Positions 35,677 to 45,143 of a DNA stretch of 64,000 nucleotides are shown in pieces; position 1 is the first letter of the stretch; each line of letters opens with the position of its first letter. The stretch covers positions 124,001 through 188,000 of the forward strand of contig NZ_JACSRA010000002.1 in assembly GCF_014836335.1 (NCBI RefSeq), in the 5' to 3' direction. The translations under genes were made by a program, and so were the position numbers. This DNA comes from Clostridium cibarium (GTDB taxonomy: Bacteria > Bacillota > Clostridia > Clostridiales > Clostridiaceae). The notes beneath the pieces were generated by a model. The model made no database searches. It was not told where the DNA came from and was given only the letters and a program-made list of their open reading frames with translations.

Positions 35677-36864
35677 TTAACTTCTAAATATAACTTCTTC
35701 CCTTGAGAACATGTACCTTGTAACAGAAACTATAGCTATAATATATACTATATGCCAACCTATAACTATTGCTATATGCTGAAGATTATATATTCCAAAT
35801 AAGAATTCCTTCATAACACAAACTGCATTTACTAATGGTACATGGAAAAACACCTCTTGTATATTTTTTACATTCATATACATTGGAACAAATACAAGTA
35901 ACATCATAGGAACCATTAACCCTGAAAGGTATGTATTTGCTTCCTTTGTTGATCTTGCATATATACTTATTCCTATTTGTAAAGTACAAATAGCTATTAT
36001 TATAAATAATGAAAATAATATTATCAATGCTATTGCTTTTGAATTTATATCAAAAGATATTTCTGTACCAGCTACTGACGAAATATATCCCTTGAATGAT
36101 ACAAACAGAGATGACATGCTGGCAATTAATGCAACTACAGCGATAAGAGCCATACTAGCAATCTTTCCCCATAAAAGCGAACTTCTATTTCCTGATGTTG
36201 ATAACAAAGGTTCAAAAGTTCCTCTTTCTTTTTCTCCTGCACCCATATCAGCTGCCAAGCCCATAGTAGGTGTAAGAAGTAATATTACTATCATTGCAGG
36301 TAGCATTCCCATAAGCATATTAGCTACTGAATTCATCTTTCCATCTTCGCTTATCCCTGATTTTTGTTCTACCGTAAATGGTGTAAGTATAGAGGAATTT
36401 ATCCCCACCTCATTTAATCTTTGCTCAACTATCTGCTTGCTATACCCTTCAAAAAGAGTATTTACCATTCCAGCTGCAATTGTAGATTTATCTGATTGGT
36501 CATCTACTAACAATTCTATATTATTTGATTTCTTTTCAGCTATATTATCATCTATATTATGTGGCAAATTAACTATTAATTCTATTTCACCATCTTTTAA
36601 TGCTTTTGAAGGATTCTCCACATCTTCTATCGTTATATTATCTTGAGTTTTTAGAACCTCAACTAAACTAGATTCCTTATCTCCTTCAATAACAACTCTT
36701 ATTTCTTTTTCTGCATCTTTAGAGCTCTTTTGCATTGTTGAGCCCATAACTTTAAACATTATTGGGTAAATTAATATAGGTAATATAATAGTAAAGGCAA
36801 TGGTTTTTCTATCTCTTAATATATCTGTTAATTCTTTTTTTAATACAGTTATGAAATTATTCAT
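35677..36864 (-). CDS. ABC-2 type permease, NatB-like
   Basis: About 395 residues with an N-terminal span (TIAFTIILPILIYPIMF), a large extracytoplasmic domain of ~150 residues, then five C-terminal spans. The GAGEKERGTFEPLLSTS segment is the conserved cytoplasmic motif of ABC-2 exporters such as NatB. It should pair with the ATPase encoded immediately upstream; the substrate (sodium, drug or peptide) is not determinable. ATG 36864 lies within the last codons of the ATPase gene (8-bp overlap) with GGAGGTGATTCCA upstream, better than 36879. Confidence 0.87.
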   Translation of the reverse strand: MNNFITVLKKELTDILRDRKTIAFTIILPILIYPIMFKVMGSTMQKSSKDAEKEIRVVIEGDKESSLVEVLKTQDNITIEDVENPSKALKDGEIELIVNLPHNIDDNIAEKKSNNIELLVDDQSDKSTIAAGMVNTLFEGYSKQIVEQRLNEVGINSSILTPFTVEQKSGISEDGKMNSVANMLMGMLPAMIVILLLTPTMGLAADMGAGEKERGTFEPLLSTSGNRSSLLWGKIASMALIAVVALIASMSSLFVSFKGYISSVAGTEISFDINSKAIALIILFSLFIIIAICTLQIGISIYARSTKEANTYLSGLMVPMMLLVFVPMYMNVKNIQEVFFHVPLVNAVCVMKEFLFGIYNLQHIAIVIGWHIVYIIAIVSVTRYMFSREEVIFRS

Positions 36865-37588
36865 TGGAATCACCTCCAATTAATGAAAAGAACACATCTT
36901 CCAAATCTTGATTACTATACTTTTCTTTAAGTTCTTTTATCGTTGAATTCTCTAACAATTTTCCCTTGTGGATTATTATTACTCTGTCACAAAGCTTTTC
37001 TACTTCAGTCATTGAGTGACTTGAAAATAGTATAACTTTTTTATCATCTTGGCATTTTCTTATAAAATCATGAATTATCCTAGTTGCTCTTACATCTAAG
37101 CCTGTACATGGTTCATCAAATAGCATAACCGATGGATTATGAACAATTGAACGGGCAATAGATACTTTTTGTTTCATTCCCCTTGAAAACTTACCAACTT
37201 TTTTATTAATATACTCTATCATTCCAAATTCACTAGCCAAATCATCAATTCTCTTATTTGCCTCGTCATCACTCATTCCAAATAGATTAGCAAAATACTT
37301 TATATTTTCTCTTGCACTTAATCTATCATAAAGTCCTACATCTCCTCCAAATAATATCCCAATTTCTCCTCTTACCTTATTTCCTTGATTTGTAGCACTT
37401 AAATCATTAACAATAACTTCTCCTGAAGTAATTTTTAACATAGTTGAAATCATTCTAAGAGTTGTAGTTTTTCCTGCACCATTTTCACCTAAAAGTCCAA
37501 CTACTTCTCCTTCCTTTACTTCAAAGGACAGATTATCAACAACAGTTGCATCTTTAAATTTCTTAGTAAGATTTTTTACTTCTAACAA
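36857..37588 (-). CDS. ABC transporter ATP-binding protein, NatA-like
   Basis: A 243-residue ABC ATPase: Walker A GENGAGKTTTLRM, Q-loop region EIGILFGGDVGLYDRLSARENI, signature FSRGMKQKVSIARSI, Walker B VMLFDEPCTGLD, and H-loop FSSHSMTEVEKLCDR. This pattern is typical of NatA/CcmA-type exporters. The start is TTG at 37588, six bases after GGGGGAGAAG. A TATAAT -10 box lies at 37625-37630 (minus strand) without a clear -35. The permease gene overlaps its 3' end. Confidence 0.9.
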   Translation of the reverse strand: MLEVKNLTKKFKDATVVDNLSFEVKEGEVVGLLGENGAGKTTTLRMISTMLKITSGEVIVNDLSATNQGNKVRGEIGILFGGDVGLYDRLSARENIKYFANLFGMSDDEANKRIDDLASEFGMIEYINKKVGKFSRGMKQKVSIARSIVHNPSVMLFDEPCTGLDVRATRIIHDFIRKCQDDKKVILFSSHSMTEVEKLCDRVIIIHKGKLLENSTIKELKEKYSNQDLEDVFFSLIGGDSNE

Positions 37589-37802
37589 AACTTCTCCCCC
37601 TATTTCTCTTAATGTATTCTATTTATTATACAATAGATATTAAATTTTAACTAGATATTACTGGATTTTAATCCAAATTATCTTATGATTAGTTTAATAT
37701 TAACCTCAAATTTTTCCCAATATATGTAATAGCAAACAATCTTTCAACTTTATTAGTACTCATTAGTATTTAAATTCTCTACATTTTCCACATATAAATA
37801 AA

Positions 37803-37820
37803 GCAGCCCAATGGGACTGC
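37803..37820 (-). terminator. Terminator downstream of valS
   Basis: Stem GCAG.CCCA/TGGG.CTGC followed by TTTATTTATA on the minus strand, ~80 bp after the valS stop. The remaining AT-rich sequence of this 313-bp gap contains only a TTAGTACT/AGTACTAA palindrome-like element and the putative natA -10. Confidence 0.75.
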
Positions 37821-37901
37821 CTTATAATTTCACATAACTAAATATTTCTCTATAGCTAGTTGTTTTCCTACAGATAATATTAATATTTGAAAACAATATA
37901 C

Positions 37902-40544
37902 TTATCCTAAAGCCTTTATTCTCGCTTCAACAGCTTCAAGCATTTCAACATACTTTTCTCTCTTAGCTTTTTCTCCATCTACCACTGCTTGAGGGGCTTT
38001 AGCAACAAATCCTTGATTCCCTAGCTTTTTATCAATTCTTTCTATTTCACCATTGAGCTTTTTAACTTCCTTGTTTAATCTTTCAAGTTCCTTTTCCTTA
38101 TCTACTAAATCTAGAAGAGGCATAAATAATTCTCCACCTTTAACTACTAAGGATACTGCATTTTCTGGAACTTCATTCTTGTTATCTATAAACTCAACCT
38201 CTGAAGCTGATGCAAGCTTTTCAATATAAACTACTCCTGACTTAAATGCTTCCTTAGCTTCTTCTCCAATATAACAAATAACTTTTGCCTTTCTTGAAGG
38301 TGGAACATTCATTTCAGCTCTTACATTTCTAAGTCCTTTAATTGCTTCTATTATATATGCCATTTCTTCTTCAGCATTTTTATCAACTAATGATTCTTCA
38401 AATTCTGGCCATGCTGAAGTTGTAATTGTCTCTTCATCACTTAAGTGAGTAAAGATCTCTTCTGTTATAAATGGCATTACTGGATGTAATAATTTTAATC
38501 CCGTAATTAAAACTTTATTTAAAACATTATAAACTACACCTTTAGCCTTTTCATCTTCACCATAGAATACTGGTTTTACAAGCTCTATATACCAGTCACA
38601 GAATTCAGTCCACATAAAGTCATAAACTTTTTGTATAGCTATTCCAAGCTCAAACTTATCCATATTTTCTGTAACTTCACTGATTAAGTTATTCATTTCT
38701 GATAATATCCACTTATCAGCTAATGAATATTCAGTACAGTCTTTGTATTTATTCATTATATCTTTATCAAGATTCATCATAACAAATCTTGAAGCGTTCC
38801 AAATCTTATTAGCAAAGTTTCTAGCTGATTCTACTTTTTCTGGATAATATCTTATATCATTTCCCGGAGCATTACCAGATACCAACATATATCTTAAAGC
38901 ATCAGCTCCATAACTATCTATAACATCTAAAGGATCAACACCATTTCCTAAAGACTTACTCATCTTTCTTCCTTCTGAATCTCTAATAATACCGTGAATT
39001 AATACTGTATCAAAAGGAGTTTCATCCATGTTATGAAGTCCTGAGAAAATCATTCTAGCAACCCAGAAGAATATAATATCATATCCAGTAACTAGAGTGC
39101 TTGTTGGATAGAAGAAATCTAAGTCTTCTGTCTTATTTGGCCAACCAAGTGTTGAGAAAGGCCAAAGTGCTGATGAAAACCAAGTATCTAATACATCCTT
39201 ATCTTGTTCTATATTAATAGATCCACACTTTGTACATGCTGTAGGTGCATCTTCTAATACCATCATTTCGTTGCAATCTTTACAATAGAAAACTGGGATT
39301 CTATGTCCCCACCATAATTGTCTTGAAATACACCAATCTTGAATGTTCTCCATCCAATTAAAATAAGTCTTTTCAAATCTTTCAGGAACAAACTTAGTTT
39401 TCTTATTTTTAACTACTTCTATAGCAGGCTTTGCTAAAGATTCCATCTTAACATACCATTGCTTAGAAATTATAGGCTCTACAGTAGTACCACATCTATC
39501 ATGAGTACCAACATTATGAGCATGGTCTTTAACCTTTACTAACAATCCTGCTTCTTCTAAATCTTTTACAATAGCTTTTCTTGCTTCATACCTATCAAGC
39601 CCTTCATACTTTCCACCAAGTTTATTGATAATTCCCTTATCATCCATAACTCTTATAATTTCAAGGTTATGTCTTTTCCCTACTTCAAAATCATTAGGAT
39701 CATGAGCTGGTGTCATCTTAACTGCACCAGTTCCAAACTCTAAATCAACATATTCATCGCCAACTATAGGGATTTCCCTATTTACTAATGGTAAAATTAC
39801 AGTTTTCCCTATAAGATGCTTATATCTTTCATCATTTGGATTAACGGCAACTCCACTATCACCTAGTAATGTTTCAGGTCTAGTAGTTGCGATTTCTAAA
39901 ACACCAGAACCATCAGCTAGTGGATAGTTAATATGCCAAAAATGACCTGCTTGTTCTTCATATTCAATTTCAGCATCAGAAAGAGCTGTTTGACAATGAG
40001 GACACCAGTTAGTTATTCTATTTCCTTGATAAATTAAACCTTCATTATATAATTTAACAAAGACATGTTTAACAGCTTTATCTAGATTATCATCCATTGT
40101 GAAAGCTTCTCTTGTAAAGTCAGCTGATACTCCAACCTTCTTTAATTGAGTTCTTATTCTCTCTCTATATTCATCAGTCCATTCCCAAACTTTTTCTAAG
40201 AATGCTTCTCTTCCCATTTCTTTCTTATCAAGACCTTTTTTAGCAAGTTCGTTTGCAACTTTAACTTCTGTTGCTATTGAAGCGTGGTCTTCACCTGGAA
40301 CCCATAAAGTACAATAACCTTGCATTCTCTTAAATCTTATAAGCATATCTTGAAGTGTATTATCAAGAGCATGCCCTAAGTGAAGTTTACCTGTTATATT
40401 TGGTGGTGGCATAACTATTGAATAAGGCTTTTTACTCTTATCTACAACTGGAGTAAAATACTTTTTCTCTTCCCAAGTTTTATATATTCTCTCTTCAAAA
40501 TCTTTTGGATCATATGTAGTTGATAAATTTTTGTTTTCTTCCAT
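37902..40544 (-). CDS. valS: Valyl-tRNA synthetase
   Basis: An 880-residue class I synthetase with the HIGH motif variant [15 protein letters not shown] (about residue 45), the editing CP1 domain ([15 protein letters not shown]), the KMSKS loop [17 protein letters not shown], the anticodon-binding domain and the C-terminal coiled coil ([19 protein letters not shown]). It charges tRNA-Val in the cytoplasm and edits threonine. It is controlled by the T-box leader just upstream. Confidence 0.97.
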   Translation of the reverse strand: MEENKNLSTTYDPKDFEERIYKTWEEKKYFTPVVDKSKKPYSIVMPPPNITGKLHLGHALDNTLQDMLIRFKRMQGYCTLWVPGEDHASIATEVKVANELAKKGLDKKEMGREAFLEKVWEWTDEYRERIRTQLKKVGVSADFTREAFTMDDNLDKAVKHVFVKLYNEGLIYQGNRITNWCPHCQTALSDAEIEYEEQAGHFWHINYPLADGSGVLEIATTRPETLLGDSGVAVNPNDERYKHLIGKTVILPLVNREIPIVGDEYVDLEFGTGAVKMTPAHDPNDFEVGKRHNLEIIRVMDDKGIINKLGGKYEGLDRYEARKAIVKDLEEAGLLVKVKDHAHNVGTHDRCGTTVEPIISKQWYVKMESLAKPAIEVVKNKKTKFVPERFEKTYFNWMENIQDWCISRQLWWGHRIPVFYCKDCNEMMVLEDAPTACTKCGSINIEQDKDVLDTWFSSALWPFSTLGWPNKTEDLDFFYPTSTLVTGYDIIFFWVARMIFSGLHNMDETPFDTVLIHGIIRDSEGRKMSKSLGNGVDPLDVIDSYGADALRYMLVSGNAPGNDIRYYPEKVESARNFANKIWNASRFVMMNLDKDIMNKYKDCTEYSLADKWILSEMNNLISEVTENMDKFELGIAIQKVYDFMWTEFCDWYIELVKPVFYGEDEKAKGVVYNVLNKVLITGLKLLHPVMPFITEEIFTHLSDEETITTSAWPEFEESLVDKNAEEEMAYIIEAIKGLRNVRAEMNVPPSRKAKVICYIGEEAKEAFKSGVVYIEKLASASEVEFIDNKNEVPENAVSLVVKGGELFMPLLDLVDKEKELERLNKEVKKLNGEIERIDKKLGNQGFVAKAPQAVVDGEKAKREKYVEMLEAVEARIKALG

Positions 40545-40575
40545 ATTTATTTCTCCTTATCTTTATCTTTGCAAA

Positions 40576-40815
40576 ATAAAAAGAGCCTTAATCCTAAAAA
40601 GGACGAAGACTCGCGGTACCACCTTTATTCCTACTATAGTAAATTAGAACTATTATAGGCTCTTATTTAAATAACGGTTTAGAAAAACCGTCCTTAGCTA
40701 CTAAAAAATTTCACTAAGGAAGCTCAAAAGCTACCTTCAAAACCTTCCATATAAGGGCTTTCACCTAATCCCTCTCTCTTAAATACTTTTGGGTTCTTAC
40801 TCCTCTTTATCACTG
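40576..40815 (-). promoter_or_regulatory. T-box leader of valS (Val specifier GUA)
   Basis: On the minus strand, the invariant T-box GGTGGTACCGCG occurs (40612-40623), followed by an intrinsic terminator GAGTCTTCGTCC/GGATTAAGGCTC and TTTTT. Upstream stem I contains the sequence GAAGGTAGC, whose GTA fits a valine specifier codon followed by a purine. Uncharged tRNA-Val would stabilise the antiterminator and allow valS transcription. The leader fills most of the 342-bp gap between valS and the GH5 gene. Confidence 0.93.
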
Positions 40816-40886
40816 CCAATAAAATATTAATTTACTTCATGATATATTAATATAATTATTTTGTCAAATTAATTTTTCACCATAGT

Positions 40887-42350
40887 TTATAGTAGATCAT
40901 AAAGTGCAAATAAATCACTGATATCTATTTCTCCATCTTTATTAATATCTGAATTTTTTTCATTAATTTTATAATTAGGATTTAACAAAAACTTTTTAAG
41001 ATCTATACCATCTGCCATTGTTATTTCCCCATCTCCATTAACATCTCCAAGTAACGCTGGTTCAGGAACCTCTCCATTCACATGCGTTCCATATTTTCCT
41101 AAATTAACCTTATGATCTAATCCTATGCATTTTCCTGTACTTTCATCCTGCCATAATGTAGGCTTAACTAATGCCATCTTTGCTGTATCAACTGTTTTAA
41201 AATCATAGCCAAGTATTCCACCAGTATCTCCTGAGTTTGCATTAACACACCAGAATGTATGATTTAAATTATTTTCCTTAATTAAGTCAGCTAACTCTTT
41301 CATCCATTTTTCATTCTTTCCACCATCAAGGTTTCCACCCCATTCTCCTATTAGAACTGGTGCTATATTCTTTTCTTTAATGTAAAACCAGTTATCACGC
41401 CATACATCCTTAATCAATGAATCCTTAGTAAAATCACCTTCAAACCATGACTGAGCTGATACCCCTGGACCATAATCATGTGGAGAATAAATTACTTGAT
41501 TTTTATACTTTCCAAGATCTACAGGATAATCTTTAACCCCTCTAAGATTTCCTCCCCACCAAGAACCATAATAGTCACTTATTCCTTTAGCATCATAAGT
41601 AAGGCCTTCTTTTGGATATGTCTCTACTCCTTCTACTATAACTAGAAGATTTGGGTTAACATCTAAAATTGTTTTTCCAACCTTTTCAGCTTCATATTTC
41701 CAATTATTTTTATCAGTACTTCCGTCCCATTTAGCTGATTCTCCTGCTTGATATGACTTTCCATGAGGTTCATTAAAAACATCTGCTGCTACTACTGTAT
41801 CATCATTTTTATAATGTTCAGCTAAATAAGCCCAACAAGCTTCAAAATCTTCAGTTCCATAATCACCGCTATACCAAGTAGGAGTTTGTCCAGCACTTAC
41901 AATCCTGTGCATATCTAGCATAACTTTCAAACCTATCTTTTTGCAGTAAGCTATAACTGCATCCAAGACTTCTAAACTATTTTTCCCTTTTAAATCTGGA
42001 TTAAGATAATCATTTGGTGAAGCAGGCATTGGATATGTACCTTGCCTCCATTGATTTACTAATTCTACTGATAAAGGCACTCTTAAAATATTAAATCCGT
42101 TATTAGCAACTGTATCCAAAATGTTCCATGGTGTATTTGCCCATATTCCATGAAAGGAATAATCTGGTGTTTCATTTCCAAACCAAGCTATACCAGTTAG
42201 TCGTACTTCATTACCATTTGCATCTAAAATTTCACTTCCGTTTGTGTGTAAATAATCATCATTATTATCTGCAGCTAAAGCTGTCAATGGTGAATTTAAA
42301 AACACCATAGCTGCCATCATAACAGAAATACACAATGACTTTCTTTTCAT
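40887..42350 (-). CDS. Dockerin-bearing GH5 endoglucanase
   Basis: About 487 residues: signal peptide (SVMMAAMVFLNSPLTALA), a GH5 (subfamily 1-like) catalytic domain starting LHTNGSEILDANGNEVRLTGI, acid/base glutamate in DVFNEPHG and nucleophile in PVLIGEWGGN, then a type I dockerin (GDVNGDGEITMADGIDLKK and [17 protein letters not shown]). It is predicted to cut internal beta-1,4-glucan bonds as part of the cellulosome. The start at 42350 follows GGGGGAAATTATCT; the 42389 start lacks a site. It is separated from the other cellulosome genes by the agr2 locus. Confidence 0.93.
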   Translation of the reverse strand: MKRKSLCISVMMAAMVFLNSPLTALAADNNDDYLHTNGSEILDANGNEVRLTGIAWFGNETPDYSFHGIWANTPWNILDTVANNGFNILRVPLSVELVNQWRQGTYPMPASPNDYLNPDLKGKNSLEVLDAVIAYCKKIGLKVMLDMHRIVSAGQTPTWYSGDYGTEDFEACWAYLAEHYKNDDTVVAADVFNEPHGKSYQAGESAKWDGSTDKNNWKYEAEKVGKTILDVNPNLLVIVEGVETYPKEGLTYDAKGISDYYGSWWGGNLRGVKDYPVDLGKYKNQVIYSPHDYGPGVSAQSWFEGDFTKDSLIKDVWRDNWFYIKEKNIAPVLIGEWGGNLDGGKNEKWMKELADLIKENNLNHTFWCVNANSGDTGGILGYDFKTVDTAKMALVKPTLWQDESTGKCIGLDHKVNLGKYGTHVNGEVPEPALLGDVNGDGEITMADGIDLKKFLLNPNYKINEKNSDINKDGEIDISDLFALYDLL

Positions 42351-42420
42351 AGATAATTTCCCCCTCAAATTTACTGAAACTACTGTCATTGCAATAGTTT
42401 TGTGCTATAATATTACATAA

Positions 42421-42437
42421 TTACATATAATATGTAA
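42421..42437. promoter_or_regulatory. Inverted repeat in the GH5 promoter region
   Basis: TTACATA-TAA-TATGTAA is a perfect 7-bp-arm palindrome 71-87 bp upstream of the GH5 start, next to a TATTAT/ATTATA -10-like element at ~42407-42412. The same TTACATA/TATGTAA arms, with a wider spacing, occur in the agrD2 promoter (46708-46739). Confidence 0.45.
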
Positions 42438-42487
42438 AGTGAAATAGCATAAAACGCCTGTATTTAAATCGCAAATGATATATTACT

Positions 42488-43027
42488 TTATAATCCTATC
42501 CAAATACACAAGTTAAATACTGAATGACAAATTATTGTTACCCATAATGATTTGTATTCTTTAAATAAATACCCAAAAGCTAAACTTACCATAGCTGTAG
42601 TTATGGATGATTGTAATATATTAGTGCCCGAATTTATCCATGTAGGAATATGAAGACTTGTAAATATAAACGTAGTTATTAAATTTGCTGTCCAAAAACT
42701 ATACTTACTATCTAACTTTTGTAAAAGGAAACCCCTAACCGGTATTTCTTCAAGAAAACCTACAAGCATCCCGCTTATCCATAGTATTCCTATATTAAAA
42801 TTCATATGAAATGATCCTATAAGTATATTTTTTATTATAAGCAGACCTATTAACATAAGACTTACTATAGTTCCAATTAAGATACCTTTTAACGAATTCT
42901 TAGTTAATTTCAGATATTCAAAGGGATTAGTTTTTTCCACTTTATAAATATAAATGAATACAGGTACTATGAATATAAAAATATATATTGATAACATTGA
43001 TAAAAAAAAGCTTGGACTTATTTCCAA
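42488..43027 (-). CDS. CPBP (CAAX-like) family intramembrane protease
   Basis: About 179 residues with multiple membrane spans and the CPBP/Abi motifs: GFLEEIPVRGFL (EExxxR), TSLHIPTW (conserved His) and CHSVFN (HxxxN). The family comprises intramembrane metalloproteases, some of which process or confer immunity to peptides. It is divergently transcribed from agrB2, so a role in leader removal of AgrD2 is an attractive guess only. A TTG start at 43027 with AGAGGTG six bases upstream seems better than GTG 43036, which overlaps its own ribosome site. Confidence 0.82.
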   Translation of the reverse strand: MEISPSFFLSMLSIYIFIFIVPVFIYIYKVEKTNPFEYLKLTKNSLKGILIGTIVSLMLIGLLIIKNILIGSFHMNFNIGILWISGMLVGFLEEIPVRGFLLQKLDSKYSFWTANLITTFIFTSLHIPTWINSGTNILQSSITTAMVSLAFGYLFKEYKSLWVTIICHSVFNLCIWIGL

Positions 43028-43040
43028 TTCAAACACCTCT

Positions 43041-43069
43041 TTGCAAAAATTATATATTTATTATATAGT
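43041..43069 (+). promoter_or_regulatory. Putative promoter of agrB2
   Basis: TTGCAA and TATAGT with 17-bp spacing on the plus strand, ~55 bp upstream of agrB2, in the divergent region shared with the CPBP gene. Confidence 0.55.
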
Positions 43070-43122
43070 AAAATATGTTATTTTCATAATAATAATAATG
43101 ATGTAGAGAAAGGATTATTTTG

Positions 43123-43725
43123 ATGATTGTTACAGATAAATTAACTAAAAAACTTACAAATTTTATCGGTGAAACACTTTCAAAATCTGATGAAGATTTG
43201 GAGAAAATTGAATATGGCATTAAAGTTATTTTTCTAAACCTATTTAAAATGATTATTTTATTTTCAACTGCTTATATTTTAGGAGTATTTAAATATACCC
43301 TTATAGCTCTTATTATATTTGCCATATTTAGAACATTTGCTTCTGGAGCTCATGCAAATTCTAGCCTTCAATGCATTATACTAAACTACGTGCTTTTTCT
43401 TGGAAATGTCTATGTTAGCATGTATTTTCCTTTAAATAAATTATATATTTCTTTAATTTTTATAATTAGTTTAATACTTACTTATTTTTATGCTCCAGCA
43501 GATACTGCTGACCGTCCCTTAGTAAGCACAAAACTACGTAAGAGCTTAAAAATCAAATCATTACTAGTTGTTATATTTTTCTATATAATTTGCATGATTA
43601 TAAAAAATGATATTTATATGAATTTAATCACCTTTTCTATCTTAGAAGAAGCTTTAGTAATTACACCTGTAAGCTACAAAATTTTAGGTAAAACATATAA
43701 CAATTACGAAAATATTCAATTATAG
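43123..43725 (+). CDS. AgrB-type peptide-processing membrane protease (agr2)
   Basis: About 200 residues with several membrane spans. Catalytic His and Cys are in FASGAHANSSLQC, and YAPADTADRPL is the family motif also present in the agr1 AgrB. It should cleave and cyclise the AgrD2 precursor encoded convergently at 46514-46657. The ATG at 43123 with AAAGGA eight bases upstream is chosen over the TTG three bases earlier. The next gene is a LytTR regulator rather than agrD, which is unusual. Confidence 0.92.
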   Translation: MIVTDKLTKKLTNFIGETLSKSDEDLEKIEYGIKVIFLNLFKMIILFSTAYILGVFKYTLIALIIFAIFRTFASGAHANSSLQCIILNYVLFLGNVYVSMYFPLNKLYISLIFIISLILTYFYAPADTADRPLVSTKLRKSLKIKSLLVVIFFYIICMIIKNDIYMNLITFSILEEALVITPVSYKILGKTYNNYENIQL

Positions 43726-43784
43726 ACATAATAATGTAAATAATGTTATAATATAATGTACACTTTTTTATGGGGGGAACATTA

Positions 43785-44516
43785 ATGAATATAATACTTT
43801 GTGAAGATAACTCACGCCAAAGAAAAGATTTTGAAGATATGATAACAAATGAAATAAATGATTTAGATTTTAAAATTGTTCTTTCTACAAATAATCCAAA
43901 CAAAGTTATTAAACATGTAGAGGATAATTTATCAAGTAATTTTATTTACTTTCTAGATATTGATTTACAAAGTGATATAAATGGAATAGAGTTAGCTAAA
44001 AAAATTAGAAAATACGATTCATCTGGTTATATAATATTTTTAACAGCTCATGCTGAATTAACACTTTTAACATTCCAATATAAAGTAAGAGCTATGGATT
44101 ATATACTAAAAGGGGACAACCATTTAGTTAGACAAAAAATTCATGATTGTATAACTCAAATTTGCACTGATATATCAAATAGTAGGCATAAAAAAAGTAA
44201 TATAATTCCTATTGATATTGGAAATAATCTTGTATTTTTTGATTTAGACGAGGTTCTATTTTTCGAAACAGCTGATACTGAACATAAGATTAGAGTGCAT
44301 ACTTCTTCAGGGTATTCTGAATTTTACGGAACCTTAAAAGATATCGAAAGCACCTTAACTCCGTCATACTATAAACCACATAGATCTTATTTAGTAAATA
44401 CTAAGATGATTAAATCTATAGATAAAGAGAACTTAATTATACATATGAATAATGGCGAAACGTGCTATGTGGCATCACGTTACTTAAAGGGACTGTTACA
44501 AAAATGTTTAAAGTAA
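43785..44516 (+). CDS. AgrA-like LytTR response regulator (agr2)
   Basis: About 243 residues: receiver domain with IILCEDN and phospho-acceptor aspartate in YFLDIDLQ, then a LytTR domain (YYKPHRSYLVNTKMIKSI). It is clearly homologous to the agr1 regulator along its whole length. The start is ATG 43785, because GGGGGGAA lies just upstream and the earlier ATG (43770) overlaps that site. It lies 59 bp after agrB2. Targets plausibly include agrD2 and neighbouring cellulase genes, inferred from location. Confidence 0.9.
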   Translation: MNIILCEDNSRQRKDFEDMITNEINDLDFKIVLSTNNPNKVIKHVEDNLSSNFIYFLDIDLQSDINGIELAKKIRKYDSSGYIIFLTAHAELTLLTFQYKVRAMDYILKGDNHLVRQKIHDCITQICTDISNSRHKKSNIIPIDIGNNLVFFDLDEVLFFETADTEHKIRVHTSSGYSEFYGTLKDIESTLTPSYYKPHRSYLVNTKMIKSIDKENLIIHMNNGETCYVASRYLKGLLQKCLK

Positions 44517-44598
44517 AGTAATGAAGAAAAATAATTTAAATCTTTATTAAAATATAAACGTATTCAATTTGTTTTTAGTAAGAAAGGACTGTATTATT

Positions 44599-45075
44599 TT
44601 GTCATACTTAGTTTTAAATGTGCTTCTTTCTTGTATAATGTCGCTTATTATGATTTTACCAATAGTGTGTTTTAGTAATTTACTTGTTAAAAAAAAGTTT
44701 TTTTTTGTAATTTTATTTATTAACTATTTATGCATTACATCCTTCCATCTAAATATGAAGGATGTAATTTGCTTGTGTATATTACTTTTCACTTCATTTA
44801 TCTATTTATATTTTAACTATAAGAATATACTGTATCCTATAATAACTATTATATTAATTAATATTGTTATATCTTTAAGTGATTATATAACCGAATTTTT
44901 ATTTACAAATGTAGTAAAACTTGCTTTATCTGAAATAGAAGAAAGCAAACTACTTTATTTGTTGTTTGCTTTTTCAACATTATTAATATCTTGCTTTATA
45001 AGCAAAATTTTAAAGGTTCTTTTCATTAATATGAAAAAGTTATATCGTAATTATAATATAACTAAAGGAAAATAA
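44599..45075 (+). CDS. Stand-alone AgrC-like membrane sensor module without kinase
   Basis: About 158 residues with five or six hydrophobic spans and a short basic tail (KLYRNYNITKGK). Its second half aligns by eye with the N-terminal sensor of the kinase encoded next (for example YKNILYPIITIILINIVISLSDY versus SKNVIYSIFISLVTMIILITSDS). There is no H-box or ATPase domain and the gene ends cleanly with a stop, so it is not a simple frameshift of a kinase. The start is TTG 44599, ten bases after AGAAAGGA. Function unknown; a decoy, co-receptor or peptide immunity factor is possible. Confidence 0.7.
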   Translation: MSYLVLNVLLSCIMSLIMILPIVCFSNLLVKKKFFFVILFINYLCITSFHLNMKDVICLCILLFTSFIYLYFNYKNILYPIITIILINIVISLSDYITEFLFTNVVKLALSEIEESKLLYLLFAFSTLLISCFISKILKVLFINMKKLYRNYNITKGK

Positions 45076-45143
45076 GATAATAAAAATATTAAATTATCTT
45101 AATACATTAGTTGATTTAATATTTTTTTGAAAGGTGGTTTAGA

